Source of the DNA: CALAZP01 sp964410725
Lineage (GTDB): Bacteria; Bacteroidota; Bacteroidia; Chitinophagales; Saprospiraceae
Reading direction: 5' to 3'
Assembly: GCA_964410725.1 (NCBI GenBank)
Contig: CAYPID010000007.1
Coordinates: forward strand, 3,207 to 67,206
Length of the DNA: 64,000 nucleotides
In this document: piece by piece, positions 54,146-62,625 of the stretch
Numbering within the stretch: position 1 is the stretch's first letter
Layout of the letters: the number at the start of each line of letters is the position of its first letter
Translations under genes and position numbers: made by a program
Notes under the pieces: model-generated
Told to the model about the DNA's origin: nothing
The model's database searches: none
The model's input: the letters and a program-made list of their open reading frames with translations, nothing else

Positions 54146-54739
54146 ATGAGTGATTCAAGGAAGCAGGCTGAAGCGGTTATTCCAACGAAATACGGTAATT
54201 TTAATATGATTGCTTTTGCGGAACGCGATAGTGATTGGATGCCCCATTTGGCTTTGGTTCATGAGAAAATGAATCCTAGTCAACCTGTTTTAGTTAGGAT
54301 TCACAGTGAATGTATTACTGGAGATTTGTTTGGCTCTCATCGATGTGATTGTGGGGAGCAATTGGAACAGGCCCTGCGGTTGACTGCTGAACAGGGAGGA
54401 ATCGTCATTTATTTGAGGCAAGAGGGAAGAGGTATAGGGATTATCAACAAACTTAAAGCGTACAATCTACAAGATGAGGGCTATGATACCATTGACGCCA
54501 ATGTACATCTAGGATTAGATATAGATGCCAGAGATTACAAAGAAGCTTTGGAAATGTTACAGACGTTAGGCGTTTCTAAGATTATACTTTTAACCAATAA
54601 TCCAGACAAAATTGAAGCATTTGAAAACAGCGCAATAGAATTGGTCAGCAGAAGGCCACTAGAAATTCCCTCCAAAAAAGAGAACGAAGCTTACCTAGAC
54701 ACGAAGAAAAAATTAATGGGACACCTATTAAATGGTTAG
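54146..54739 (+). CDS. ribA: GTP cyclohydrolase II
   Basis: 197 residues; first committed step of riboflavin synthesis. Zinc ligands C56, C67 and C69 in CITGDLFGSHRCDCG, and IYLRQEGRGIGIINKLKAYN for GTP binding. Stand-alone form, without the RibB domain. Its stop overlaps the convergent ftsY gene by 4 bp. Confidence 0.96.
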   Translation: MSDSRKQAEAVIPTKYGNFNMIAFAERDSDWMPHLALVHEKMNPSQPVLVRIHSECITGDLFGSHRCDCGEQLEQALRLTAEQGGIVIYLRQEGRGIGIINKLKAYNLQDEGYDTIDANVHLGLDIDARDYKEALEMLQTLGVSKIILLTNNPDKIEAFENSAIELVSRRPLEIPSKKENEAYLDTKKKLMGHLLNG

Positions 54740-55695
54740 TCTTGAAAAAGGGTTTCGACATATTGAACTTTATCAAATAATTGAATTTGGTCGATGCCCT
54801 CTCCAACTCCAATATACTTAATAGGGATTTGAAATTGATCAGATATGCCAATGGCTACACCGCCTTTAGCTGATCCATCTAATTTAGTCAGCGCCAAACA
54901 AGTTACTTCAGTGGCATCGGTAAAGTGTCTGGCTTGTTCTACGGCATTTTGGCCTGTTGTAGCATCTAAGACTAGCAATACATCATGGGGCGCCCCATCC
55001 ATTCGCTTCCCAACAGACCGCTTTATTTTAGATAACTCTTGCATGAGGTGACTTTTGGTATGTAGTCTACCAGCCGTATCAATGATGGCGACATCGCAAT
55101 TGTTTTTAATAGCATAATCCACCGTTTCGAAGGCTACAGCTGCCGGGTCTGTATTCATTCCCTTGGCATAGAAATCACATCCTACTCTCTCGGACCAAAT
55201 CTTAAGCTGATCGACGGCGGCGGCTCTAAAAGTATCTCCAGCACCAAGCACTACTTTTTTACCTGCCTTTTGGAACCGGTTCGCCAATTTCCCAATGGTA
55301 GTAGTCTTACCAACACCGTTGACCCCTACCACCAATAGAACGTATAGTTCCCCCTCTTTGGCATAATCAAATCCGCTATCTGCGGTATCCTTATGATCTG
55401 CCAACAAAGCGATTATTTCTTCTTTGAGGATTTGATTCAATTCCTCTGTATTCATGTACTTGTCCTTCGCCACTCGATCTTCAATGCGTTCAATGATTTT
55501 GACGGTGGTATCTAACCCTACATCGGCAGTCATCAAAATATGTTCTAAATCATCTAATACCGAATCATCAACAGTAGATTTTCCTGCTATTGTTCTTGAA
55601 AGTTGTTCAAGAAAACCCTTCTTGGTCTTCTGCAAACCTTGATTCAAGTCTTTGGAATCTTCAGGTTTTTTGAAAATATTTTTTAGGAATGACAT
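54736..55695 (-). CDS. ftsY: Signal recognition particle receptor FtsY
   Basis: 319 residues, lacking the long acidic N-terminal domain of E. coli FtsY. NG domain: GVNGVGKTTTIGKLA (124 onward), DTFRAAAVDQLKIW, DTAGRLHTK, ALTKLDGSAKGG. Targets membrane proteins to SecYEG. Follows the rpmB group after a terminator. Confidence 0.97.
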   Translation of the reverse strand: MSFLKNIFKKPEDSKDLNQGLQKTKKGFLEQLSRTIAGKSTVDDSVLDDLEHILMTADVGLDTTVKIIERIEDRVAKDKYMNTEELNQILKEEIIALLADHKDTADSGFDYAKEGELYVLLVVGVNGVGKTTTIGKLANRFQKAGKKVVLGAGDTFRAAAVDQLKIWSERVGCDFYAKGMNTDPAAVAFETVDYAIKNNCDVAIIDTAGRLHTKSHLMQELSKIKRSVGKRMDGAPHDVLLVLDATTGQNAVEQARHFTDATEVTCLALTKLDGSAKGGVAIGISDQFQIPIKYIGVGEGIDQIQLFDKVQYVETLFQD

Positions 55696-55720
55696 GATAC
55701 ATTGAATTTGGGCAAGGGGT

Positions 55721-55751
55721 AAAAAAAAGGGCTTTTCTCAGTGAAAAGCCC
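55721..55751 (-). terminator. Terminator of the rpmB-rpmG-DUF4295 group
   Basis: GGGCTTTTC (55729-55737), loop TCAGT, GAAAAGCCC (55743-55751): a perfect 9-bp stem. On the - strand it is followed by eight T residues (55728-55721). It separates this group from ftsY, which needs its own promoter or read-through. Confidence 0.9.
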
Positions 55752-55763
55752 CGTAGGTGTTTC

Positions 55764-55940
55764 TTATTTTGCGTCGAAAAATTCTTTCACCTTTTCCTTA
55801 TGCACCATCATCTCTTTGTAAGAGTAGGTACCTGTAATAGGATCTTTTATACTTTTAACCACTTTTACATGGTCTCTACCCGATCCGGCATTTTGCGCTC
55901 TTTGGGCAACCCTTGCGTTTTTGGATACTTTCTTAGCCAT
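55764..55940 (-). CDS. DUF4295 small basic protein
   Basis: 58-residue protein reading MAKKVSKNARVAQRAQNAGS then HVKVVKSIKDPITGTYSYKE and ending EKVKEFFDAK. This is the DUF4295 family, found next to rpmG in Bacteroidota; it is probably ribosome-associated, but its role is not known. Sixteen nt after rpmG. Confidence 0.93.
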   Translation of the reverse strand: MAKKVSKNARVAQRAQNAGSGRDHVKVVKSIKDPITGTYSYKEMMVHKEKVKEFFDAK

Positions 55941-55956
55941 TTCGTGTTAATTTAAA

Positions 55957-56145
55957 TTATTTGATTTCCCTGTGAAGGGTTTTCTTCTTCAATATAGGAT
56001 TGTATTTCATTAACTCCAATCTATCTGGAGTATTTTTCCTATTTTTTTGGGTAACGTACCTAGAAGTTCCCGGCATACCTGTTGCCTTGTGTTCCGTACA
56101 CTCCAAAATAATCTGTTGTCTGTTGCCTTTACTTTTCTTTGCCAT
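55957..56145 (-). CDS. rpmG: 50S ribosomal protein L33 (zinc-free type)
   Basis: 62 residues: MAKKSKGNRQQIILECTEHK and MKYNPILKKKTLHREIK. One cysteine only, so it does not form the zinc site of the C+ paralogue. Confidence 0.97.
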   Translation of the reverse strand: MAKKSKGNRQQIILECTEHKATGMPGTSRYVTQKNRKNTPDRLELMKYNPILKKKTLHREIK

Positions 56146-56150
56146 AATAA

Positions 56151-56399
56151 TTATACGTTGACACCGGTTCTTACACCTTTTTTATTCAATTTTTGCAAAT
56201 AAGCGTAGATTCCTAATTTGTTGATGGTTCTTAACGCATGTGAAGAAACCTTCAACGTTACCCATTCCTTAGTTTCAGGAATAAAGAAACGCTTGGTATG
56301 TAAATTTGGTAAAAATCTTCGCTTGGTCTTTCTATTGGAGTGAGAGACAGAATTACCTGTTATGGGTCTTTTTCCTGTTAATTGACAAATGCGTGACAT
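56151..56399 (-). CDS. rpmB: 50S ribosomal protein L28
   Basis: 82 residues: MSRICQLTGKRPITGNSVSH, then TKRRFLPNLHTKRF. Zinc-free form. First of a three-gene group with rpmG 5 nt downstream; tRNA-Arg lies just upstream on the same strand. Confidence 0.97.
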   Translation of the reverse strand: MSRICQLTGKRPITGNSVSHSNRKTKRRFLPNLHTKRFFIPETKEWVTLKVSSHALRTINKLGIYAYLQKLNKKGVRTGVNV

Positions 56400-56434
56400 G
56401 TTCTATTTTTTTCAATAATTCAATTGATTCCAAG

Positions 56435-56508
56435 TGACTCCGCCAGGACTCGAACCTGGAACCTTCTGATCCGTAGTCAGATGCTCTATCCAATTAAGCC
56501 ACGGAGCC
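56435..56508 (-). tRNA. tRNA-Arg (anticodon ACG)
   Basis: Reads GGCTCCGTGGCTTAATTGGA at the 5' end, anticodon stem TCTGA-CTACGGA-TCAGA with anticodon ACG (A34 to be inosine by TadA), T arm GGTTCGAGTCC and acceptor CGGAGTC pairing with GGCTCCG, then discriminator A. CCA is not encoded. Reads CGU/CGC/CGA arginine codons. Confidence 0.97.
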
Positions 56509-56584
56509 TAATGTTTTGCAGTTTTTATCCAATGCGGATGCAAAGATAATAGTTTTATATTCTCCTCAAAGAAATTATGTGGGT

Positions 56585-58204
56585 TTATTGAACTAAAAAC
56601 GGTTTAACTACTCTTTGCTCATCTTTTTCAACGGACACTATATAATAACCTTGTGGCAGGAAAGAAAGTTCCATAGAAAGGGCAGCGGATTGAAAATCCA
56701 GTAGCACATAATCTTTTTCATACAGTTTGGCGCCCAAAAGATTGAATATGACCACCTTATAGTTACCTGATTCCGCAACTTGTACATCCATATTGAGTAG
56801 GCTCCGAGTAGGGTTGGGCCATAAGTTCAGCAATGCTAGAGGTTTTTCTTCAGTGGCGCAATAGGAGGCCAGTTGCACAGCTGATTGATAGGCATTCAAC
56901 ATCCCGCCTGTTGCGGTGTACTCCGATAAGGAGGTCATAGGTGTTACTCCTTTTATTATAGCTTCTCTAACCAGAAGCGCTGCTTCTGAAGGACTGGATA
57001 TCAATTTATTTTCAATTTCCGAGCAGGGTAGGGCATACATTAAGGCAATGGTGCCTGCGAGATGCGGTGCAGCTGCTGAGGTACCACTAAAAATTCCGTA
57101 TTCTCCTTTTGGTTTGGTGGAATAGGAATCTTCTCCAGGACTTCCCAAATCTACTGATACCATTCCATAAGCTGAGTTGCTGACTTTTTCTCCAGATTGA
57201 TCCATATTAAGCGTAGTAATGATGTAATCACTGGGACAGGTAGTCGGCATATCTCCGAACGTTTCTACATCATTGCCATTATTAGCGGTAGCACAAGCAG
57301 TCAAAACCCCCTGAGCTCCGAGTAAATCGTATTGGCCTGCCCAAATTGGTACTTCTTCACAGAATACGCCATTAATACCAAAGGAAGCATTGGTCACCAC
57401 GACAAGTGCGCCTTCTGATCCTTGAGTCTGGTTATATAAAGTCCGTTGGTGCAGAACGTATTCATAGGCTTCGATGATGTCAGCCCCACTCTGTACACTT
57501 AACAGCATGAGTTCACAAGCCCAATTGATTCCGCTTACCCCTTCACCATTGTTGCCAGCGGCTCCGATAATACCGGCTACGCTGGTTCCATGAGATCCGC
57601 GGTTTTCCGTAGCACTATTAGAGATAAAATTCCAGCCGTTGACATCGTCGATATATCCATTGCCATCGTTATCCACGCCATCACCCGGAATCTCCCCGGG
57701 GTTGACCCATAGATTGGGAATTAAATCAGGGTGGGTGGCATCAAAACCAAAGTCTATTACCGCTATTACAAGGGGTTTGCCGTTAACCGTTTTTCCCCCC
57801 TTCGAGGTATTCCAAACCGCTTCTACCTCTATGGCAGTGAGCCCCCATTGCTGCCCAAAATAAGGATCGTCAGGGGTGGCTCGGGGAGTAACTAACCTAT
57901 TTTGTTCCACTTCTTGTACTCCGGGAATCCGCTTTACAGCTTCGAGAACCCCATCCGAAGGAATTTTTGCCGAAGGCTTAAACCTATAAAGGAATACAGG
58001 TCTATTTTGAGATAATGGCCTGACCAATTCTAGGTTTGCTTCGCGCAAAATTGGATCAGTGGTAAACGCATTAGATTTATCCAACCTTTCCCAGGAAACG
58101 ATAATTTCGCCCTGAATGGTTCCTGTAGCGGTGGTATGTCCCATGAGGGTACTGCTCCCTGTTAACAAGAGTATTGAAACGAATAAACACCAGGCCGTTT
58201 TCAT
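56585..58204 (-). CDS. T9SS-exported subtilisin-like serine protease
   Basis: 539 residues with a signal peptide (about 1-22), a propeptide-like region (about 30-105), an S8 catalytic domain and a C-terminal T9SS sorting domain (LLNLWPNPTRSLLNMDVQVA, VVIFNLLGAKLYEKD, PQGYYIVSVEKD). Catalytic triad D151 (VIDFGFDATHPDL), H205 (SHGTSVAGIIGA) and S376 (FSGTSAAAPHLAGT), with oxyanion Asn near 308. Calcium-like loop DGVDNDGNGYIDDVNGW. It should leave the cell through the T9SS, some of whose parts are encoded at 42-50 kb. Confidence 0.95.
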   Translation of the reverse strand: MKTAWCLFVSILLLTGSSTLMGHTTATGTIQGEIIVSWERLDKSNAFTTDPILREANLELVRPLSQNRPVFLYRFKPSAKIPSDGVLEAVKRIPGVQEVEQNRLVTPRATPDDPYFGQQWGLTAIEVEAVWNTSKGGKTVNGKPLVIAVIDFGFDATHPDLIPNLWVNPGEIPGDGVDNDGNGYIDDVNGWNFISNSATENRGSHGTSVAGIIGAAGNNGEGVSGINWACELMLLSVQSGADIIEAYEYVLHQRTLYNQTQGSEGALVVVTNASFGINGVFCEEVPIWAGQYDLLGAQGVLTACATANNGNDVETFGDMPTTCPSDYIITTLNMDQSGEKVSNSAYGMVSVDLGSPGEDSYSTKPKGEYGIFSGTSAAAPHLAGTIALMYALPCSEIENKLISSPSEAALLVREAIIKGVTPMTSLSEYTATGGMLNAYQSAVQLASYCATEEKPLALLNLWPNPTRSLLNMDVQVAESGNYKVVIFNLLGAKLYEKDYVLLDFQSAALSMELSFLPQGYYIVSVEKDEQRVVKPFLVQ

Positions 58205-58286
58205 AATTTTTTAATTTTTCAGCACACTTTCCATTAGGAAAAGTACAAACAAAATAACTTTAGCAAGGTTAAAACGTTATTTTGAA

Positions 58287-58294
58287 TATTTTTG
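58287..58294 (+). promoter_or_regulatory. -7 promoter element of the thioredoxin-fold lipoprotein gene
   Basis: TATTTTTG followed by CA, 35 nt before the ATG at 58330; matches TAnnTTTG. Confidence 0.5.
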
Positions 58295-58329
58295 CATTTA
58301 ATCTTCGATGAAATTTTAAAATAGTGTTT

Positions 58330-59766
58330 ATGAGAATCATTTTTCCGTTGCTTGCCATGGTGTTTTTGGCTTCATGTGGGAGTAAAGGCAACAGCTCTAC
58401 TTCGAATCAGCCAGGTGGTGGACTTTCCATCACAGCAGAAATTCAAGACATGAAGCCTGGTTTTACCTATGTAATCGGATATTACGGAGACCAGCGATTT
58501 AAAGTAGATTCGGCTGTGGTTGAGAATGGAAGAATGGTTTTGGAAAGACCTAACGCGTTTCCCAGCGGTCTTTACTTATTGGTGTTTCCAGATCAGCAAG
58601 TAGTCCAGGTTTTATTGGATACCGATCAGACTATGACCATTAAGGGCAATGCAGGCAATCTGACCGTTACACTTTCTGTAGAGGGGCAAGAGGATACTCA
58701 GATTATGTACCAAACGATGGAAGAAGAGGCGAAATACAACCAGCAACTTTCGGACATCAGTCAAAAACTCAAAGGTGCAACAGCTGGAACACCTGAATAC
58801 GAAGCCCTTTTGGAGGAGCGTAAAACGGCTACGGTAGCCAGACAGGATTACCTAGAGTCAGTCTTTCAGCAATATCCGAATTCTTTTTTTACGGCTTTCA
58901 AGCGGTCAGGTCAAAATCCCGATCCTACCGAGGTGATTACCGAGCAAGGCACCGTGGATTTAACCCTATATCGCAAGTATTTCTGGGAAAATGTTGATTT
59001 TACCGATCCGAGGTTGCTCAGAACCCCTGTGGTAGCGAATAAATTAAAAAGGCAGATCAAAGATTTTACCATTCAAAGAGCTGATTCTATTATCAGCACG
59101 GCTAAGTATTTGATGGATTTGGCAGAACAAAACAATGAATATTTTCAATTTTTTGCGAATTGGATTGCATTGGAATACCCTCCAGGAGAGTCTAGCTTGA
59201 TGGATGCAGAAGCCGTTAATGTTTTTATGGTACAGAACTATTTTACTGAAGAAAAGGCATTCTGGAGTACACCTGAGCAGATTCAAGCACTCCAGCAAAG
59301 GGCTTACACTATGGCGCAAAGTTTGGTGGGGCAAACCGCCCAAGATGTAGTCAGTAATGGCCCTAATGGAGAGACGATTTCCTTAATGAAGGATGTGACC
59401 TCAGATTATGTCATTGTTTACATGTTTAACCCCGATTGTGATCATTGTAGAGAGGAGACGCCCAAGTTGGTGGAGTTGATGAAGCGCACTCCCAAACAAA
59501 AAATGCAGGTGTTTGCCATAGCTGTAGATACGGACGACCAAAAGTGGAAAAAGTTTATTCAGGATTACGGTATTGGGGACTTTATCAATGTCTTTGACCC
59601 CACCAATCGGTCTATTTATGCTAAGTATTATGTAGATATCACGCCTGAAATTTATATTCTGGATAAATCCAGGACCATCATTGCCAAGAACCTAAAGGTC
59701 TTTCAGATTGAAGATGCTATTCAAAGGTACGAGCAATCTCTCGTTGGTAGTTTGAGAGATTTGTAA
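58330..59766 (+). CDS. Thioredoxin-fold (TlpA-like) lipoprotein with DUF4369/DUF5106-like regions
   Basis: 478 residues from ATG 58330, preferred to GTG 58324 because the signal MRIIFPLLAMVFLASCGS then starts directly. Lipobox LASC. The N-terminal part (ITAEIQDMKPGFTYVIGYYG, KVDSAVVENGRMVLERP) fits DUF4369; the middle is helical. The C-terminus is a thioredoxin fold with CDHC (C370, C373) in FNPDCDHCREETPKLVELM. Probably a periplasmic thiol reductase or thiol-disulfide sensor. The stop codon sits at the edge of the 103-bp repeat array. Confidence 0.9.
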   Translation: MRIIFPLLAMVFLASCGSKGNSSTSNQPGGGLSITAEIQDMKPGFTYVIGYYGDQRFKVDSAVVENGRMVLERPNAFPSGLYLLVFPDQQVVQVLLDTDQTMTIKGNAGNLTVTLSVEGQEDTQIMYQTMEEEAKYNQQLSDISQKLKGATAGTPEYEALLEERKTATVARQDYLESVFQQYPNSFFTAFKRSGQNPDPTEVITEQGTVDLTLYRKYFWENVDFTDPRLLRTPVVANKLKRQIKDFTIQRADSIISTAKYLMDLAEQNNEYFQFFANWIALEYPPGESSLMDAEAVNVFMVQNYFTEEKAFWSTPEQIQALQQRAYTMAQSLVGQTAQDVVSNGPNGETISLMKDVTSDYVIVYMFNPDCDHCREETPKLVELMKRTPKQKMQVFAIAVDTDDQKWKKFIQDYGIGDFINVFDPTNRSIYAKYYVDITPEIYILDKSRTIIAKNLKVFQIEDAIQRYEQSLVGSLRDL

Positions 59767-60153
59767 GGCACCTTCGGTAAAAATTGATGTTCGGAATCGA
59801 GTGGAATTGAATGTAGCTTTGGTTATGGTCTTGGCCATTTATTTCCGNNNNNNNNNNNNNNNNNNNNNNNNNNNNNNNNNNNNNNNNNNNNNNNNNNNNN
59901 NNNNNNNNNNNNNNNNNNNNNNNNNNNNNNNNNNNNNNNNNNNNNNNGGAATCGAGTGGAATTGAATGTAGCTTTGGTTATGGTCTTGGCCATTTATTTC
60001 CGGGGTAGGATTGGGGTTTTGTAAGACACCTTCGGTAAAAATTGATGTTCGGAATCGAGTGGAATTGAATGTAGCTTTGGTTATGGTCTTGGCCATTTAT
60101 TTCCGAGGTAGAATTGGGGTTTTGTATGATACCTTCGGTAAAAATTGATGTTC
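59762..60153. repeat. 103-bp tandem repeat array broken by an assembly gap
   Basis: Unit starts GGAATCGAGTGGAATTGAAT and ends GATGTTC. Copies start at 59793 (55 nt, then N), 59948 and 60051; the last two are 103 nt apart and nearly identical (about five changes). A partial copy begins at the stop codon of the preceding gene. 103 is not a multiple of 3, so the array does not encode a repeat protein. Before the gap 55 nt of a unit are present and after it a unit begins exactly, so the missing length should be 48 + 103n. Confidence 0.92.
59848..59947. other. Assembly gap (100 N) inside the tandem repeat
   Basis: Placeholder run of 100 N between two partial repeat copies; the number of missing units is unknown. 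Confidence 0.95.
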
Positions 60154-60242
60154 GAATAGCATAAAGCGGAGTGCCCTTTTGCAATAATTTAATTACAAAA
60201 AAGTTTGAAAGTATCTTTTCTCCGCGTTAAACTACCGTACCA

Positions 60243-61145
60243 CTATATGCCCGGAATTGGGATTCCTTCTTTGGCAGTTTTAGCCTGGAACACCCGAACC
60301 AAGTGTTGAAATACTTCATTCTTTCCACTTCCCCTTATAGCTCTACCGTCAATCTCATGCACCCTTGTCAACTCTCCCATGGTTCCTGTGGCAAATACCT
60401 CGTCAGCAGTGTAAAATTCCGTTAAGGAAAAGGAACCTTCTTCTATCGGAATCCCCTCTTGTTGACACATTTCTATGACGGTACCTCGAGTGATGCCCGG
60501 CAAACAAGCATGGGCAGTAGGCGTTTTGACCACTCCATTTTTAATCATAAATAAATTCACTGCATTGGTCTCCGCCACAAAACCGTCTTTATCCAACATT
60601 AAGGCATCATCAGCCCCCGCATAGTTGGCTTCAATCTTAGCAAGAATATTATTCAATAAGTTATTGTGATGGATTTTGGAGTCGAGAAACATAGGATTGT
60701 TTCTCCTGGTAGTGGCCGTAATTAAGGAGATGCTTTCTGGGTAAACCGGTGGTTTCCATTCCGCTAAAACAATGAGCGTACATCCTTTTTGATTCAATCG
60801 AGGGTCCATTCCAGAGGTGTATTTTTCCCCTCTAGTCAAAGTCAACCTAATATGAACCCCATCATACATCTGATTGGCTTTCAACGTATCAAAAATTGCT
60901 TTTGAAACAAATTCTGCCGACGGAATCTCCTTGAAATCTAACGCATGAGCAGAATCTACTAACCGCTGGAGGTGTTTATCCAAACAAAATATTCGTCCTT
61001 GGTACACGCGCAACCCCTCCCAGACGGCATCACCGCCCTGAACTACACTGTCAAACACAGATACTTTTGCTTCATTGCGGTGTACAATCGCACCGTTGAC
61101 ATAGACTAAGATGTCATTATTCTTAGGGTTTTGTTTTTGTAACAT
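60243..61145 (-). CDS. Class IV aminotransferase (branched-chain/D-amino-acid type)
   Basis: 300-residue PLP enzyme. PLP lysine in DSKIHHNNLLNNI (K157), glutamate in GFVAETNAVNLFMI, and YVNGAIVHRNEAKVSVFDSV at the start. Resembles IlvE and D-amino-acid transaminases; the substrate is not predictable. Third gene of an operon with a TetR regulator and a sulfotransferase-like gene (7-nt gap). The same two domains are fused in Arabidopsis aminotransferase-like proteins as far as I recall. Confidence 0.9.
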   Translation of the reverse strand: MLQKQNPKNNDILVYVNGAIVHRNEAKVSVFDSVVQGGDAVWEGLRVYQGRIFCLDKHLQRLVDSAHALDFKEIPSAEFVSKAIFDTLKANQMYDGVHIRLTLTRGEKYTSGMDPRLNQKGCTLIVLAEWKPPVYPESISLITATTRRNNPMFLDSKIHHNNLLNNILAKIEANYAGADDALMLDKDGFVAETNAVNLFMIKNGVVKTPTAHACLPGITRGTVIEMCQQEGIPIEEGSFSLTEFYTADEVFATGTMGELTRVHEIDGRAIRGSGKNEVFQHLVRVFQAKTAKEGIPIPGI

Positions 61146-61152
61146 ACCTCTT

Positions 61153-61881
61153 TTAACTTTTTATCGCTGATTCAAATAGAATATCATAAATAGGCATACA
61201 GCTCTCTAATAAAGGATGAAGCGATTCTGGAATAACTTTTTCCTCGGTAGGAGGAGTGGCAAACCCAGTACTTTTATGGACGTTTTTATACCAATAAGGT
61301 GCCCAAACACCGTCTTCAGGTCTTGGCCCTGCCGGCCAAGTCAACATAGCCGGATCATAAGGTATATCTAAATTTGCGCACAATTCTGTCAACACAGCGG
61401 GTGGATTCTTCAACAATTCATGGGTATCTACCACGGCATGCAAACTACCCATTTGATTTAGTTTTTCAAATATTTCCAATTGTTGTTCGACCCCAATATC
61501 CCCCATGACGGGCGTATGAATGACCTTAGCATAAGAGTGGATAATATCGCGTGGGTTTCGTATCAACATCACATTGTACATGCCTTCGGCAAAATCGTAG
61601 TTTCCCTCAAGCATATGGTGTGTCATCTGTTTGAATACCACCAAAGGAGTGGGGTAGGCCCCCAGAATGGTAGTTCGGACGACTTCGTCAAAATTAGAAG
61701 GTTGACTTTTAAGAACTTCAGCCCTGCCCGGATGATCTAATTCCCGTTCACAGTGACTGAGGTAATAAGCATAAAATGGTTCATCCACTACGGAGGTATC
61801 TTGACGCTGAGCAAAAGAATACATGAAAGCAGTGGAAATATTTCTGGGACTAGACCAAAGGTTGATTCTCTTTTGTATCAT
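61153..61881 (-). CDS. Sulfotransferase-like P-loop protein
   Basis: 242 residues. LWSSPRNISTAFMYSFAQR at 8-26 resembles the 5'-phosphosulfate-binding loop and MLIRNPRDIIHSYAKV the 3'-phosphate-binding motif of sulfotransferases. VVDEPFYAYYL near 36 and a WAPYWYKNVHKSTGF region follow. The substrate is unknown. Starts at the last base of the tetR stop (TAATG), so translation is coupled. Confidence 0.8.
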   Translation of the reverse strand: MIQKRINLWSSPRNISTAFMYSFAQRQDTSVVDEPFYAYYLSHCERELDHPGRAEVLKSQPSNFDEVVRTTILGAYPTPLVVFKQMTHHMLEGNYDFAEGMYNVMLIRNPRDIIHSYAKVIHTPVMGDIGVEQQLEIFEKLNQMGSLHAVVDTHELLKNPPAVLTELCANLDIPYDPAMLTWPAGPRPEDGVWAPYWYKNVHKSTGFATPPTEEKVIPESLHPLLESCMPIYDILFESAIKS

Positions 61882-62495
61882 TATCTTTGCAAACCATTAA
61901 GAATCAAGACAGTAATAGCAGTCATTCTCGTCTCAACTGCATTGTAATCGTAGCGACCTTCTATAAAAAGCTCATCTTTTTCTAACCAATCTTTTTTAAG
62001 TGCCTCGGAAATGATATAAAAACTTTCTGCCAATTCAGATGCTTCGAATCGCGGTAGTTCACCATTCTCAGCAGCATTTTCAAAGAGAGAAAGGATAAAT
62101 GCAATTTCCTTCTCCCTGATTACTTCAGAAAGTTCCAAAAAGATAGGCTCTAACTTTTGACGACTCTCCAAACTGATTTGTGTCAAGTTAATGACTTCGT
62201 CAAATCTCCTGATCCGCTCGGTTAAGTAAAATACCAATCGATCACTGATTCCTGAAAAAGTTAAAGTAGTGGCTTGGAGGTCACTAATGAATTTGGCCGT
62301 TTCCTTTAAAATGACCTGAGCGTAAATCTCCTCTTTACTGCTGAAGTAATAGTAAAGCGATGACTTATTCAACTGACATCGTTTGCCAATATCTTCCAGC
62401 GTAGATCTTTCGAAACCAAAACGGTTGAAAACATCTGCTGCTGCTGTAAGAATACGATCCCTTTTGTCCTTTTTCTTTTTAACGTTTACAGCCAT
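61881..62495 (-). CDS. TetR-family transcriptional regulator
   Basis: 204 residues. N-terminal basic lead (KKKKDKRDRILTAAADVFNR) and HTH LEDIGKRCQLNKSSLYYYFS (about 34-53), then a ligand-binding all-helical domain. Head of the operon with the sulfotransferase-like and aminotransferase genes; a 14-bp palindrome lies 17 nt upstream of its start, so autoregulation is likely. Confidence 0.92.
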   Translation of the reverse strand: MAVNVKKKKDKRDRILTAAADVFNRFGFERSTLEDIGKRCQLNKSSLYYYFSSKEEIYAQVILKETAKFISDLQATTLTFSGISDRLVFYLTERIRRFDEVINLTQISLESRQKLEPIFLELSEVIREKEIAFILSLFENAAENGELPRFEASELAESFYIISEALKKDWLEKDELFIEGRYDYNAVETRMTAITVLILNGLQR

Positions 62496-62511
62496 TTGAA
62501 GGGGGTTTAAG

Positions 62512-62525
62512 TGGTAAATTTACCA
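62512..62525. promoter_or_regulatory. 14-bp palindrome, candidate TetR operator
   Basis: TGGTAAATTTACCA is a perfect palindrome 17 nt upstream of the tetR start, in the divergent region to the (alpha/alpha)-barrel gene. It includes TAAATTTA, a near -7 match on the - strand, so a bound repressor would block transcription. Confidence 0.6.
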
Positions 62526-62625
62526 TTTTCAATTGCATTAATCGAAATTTTGAAAAAAAATAAATCGCATTATTATATGTAATTAAAATAAATTTAATTT
62601 TCTTTGATATTAAAATAATTACACT

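Noticed and set aside
59839..60184. Repeat-encoded protein (INGQDHNQSYIQFHS-like product)
   Set aside because: The 103-bp period shifts the frame in each copy and the frame crosses the N run; no start or family resemblance.
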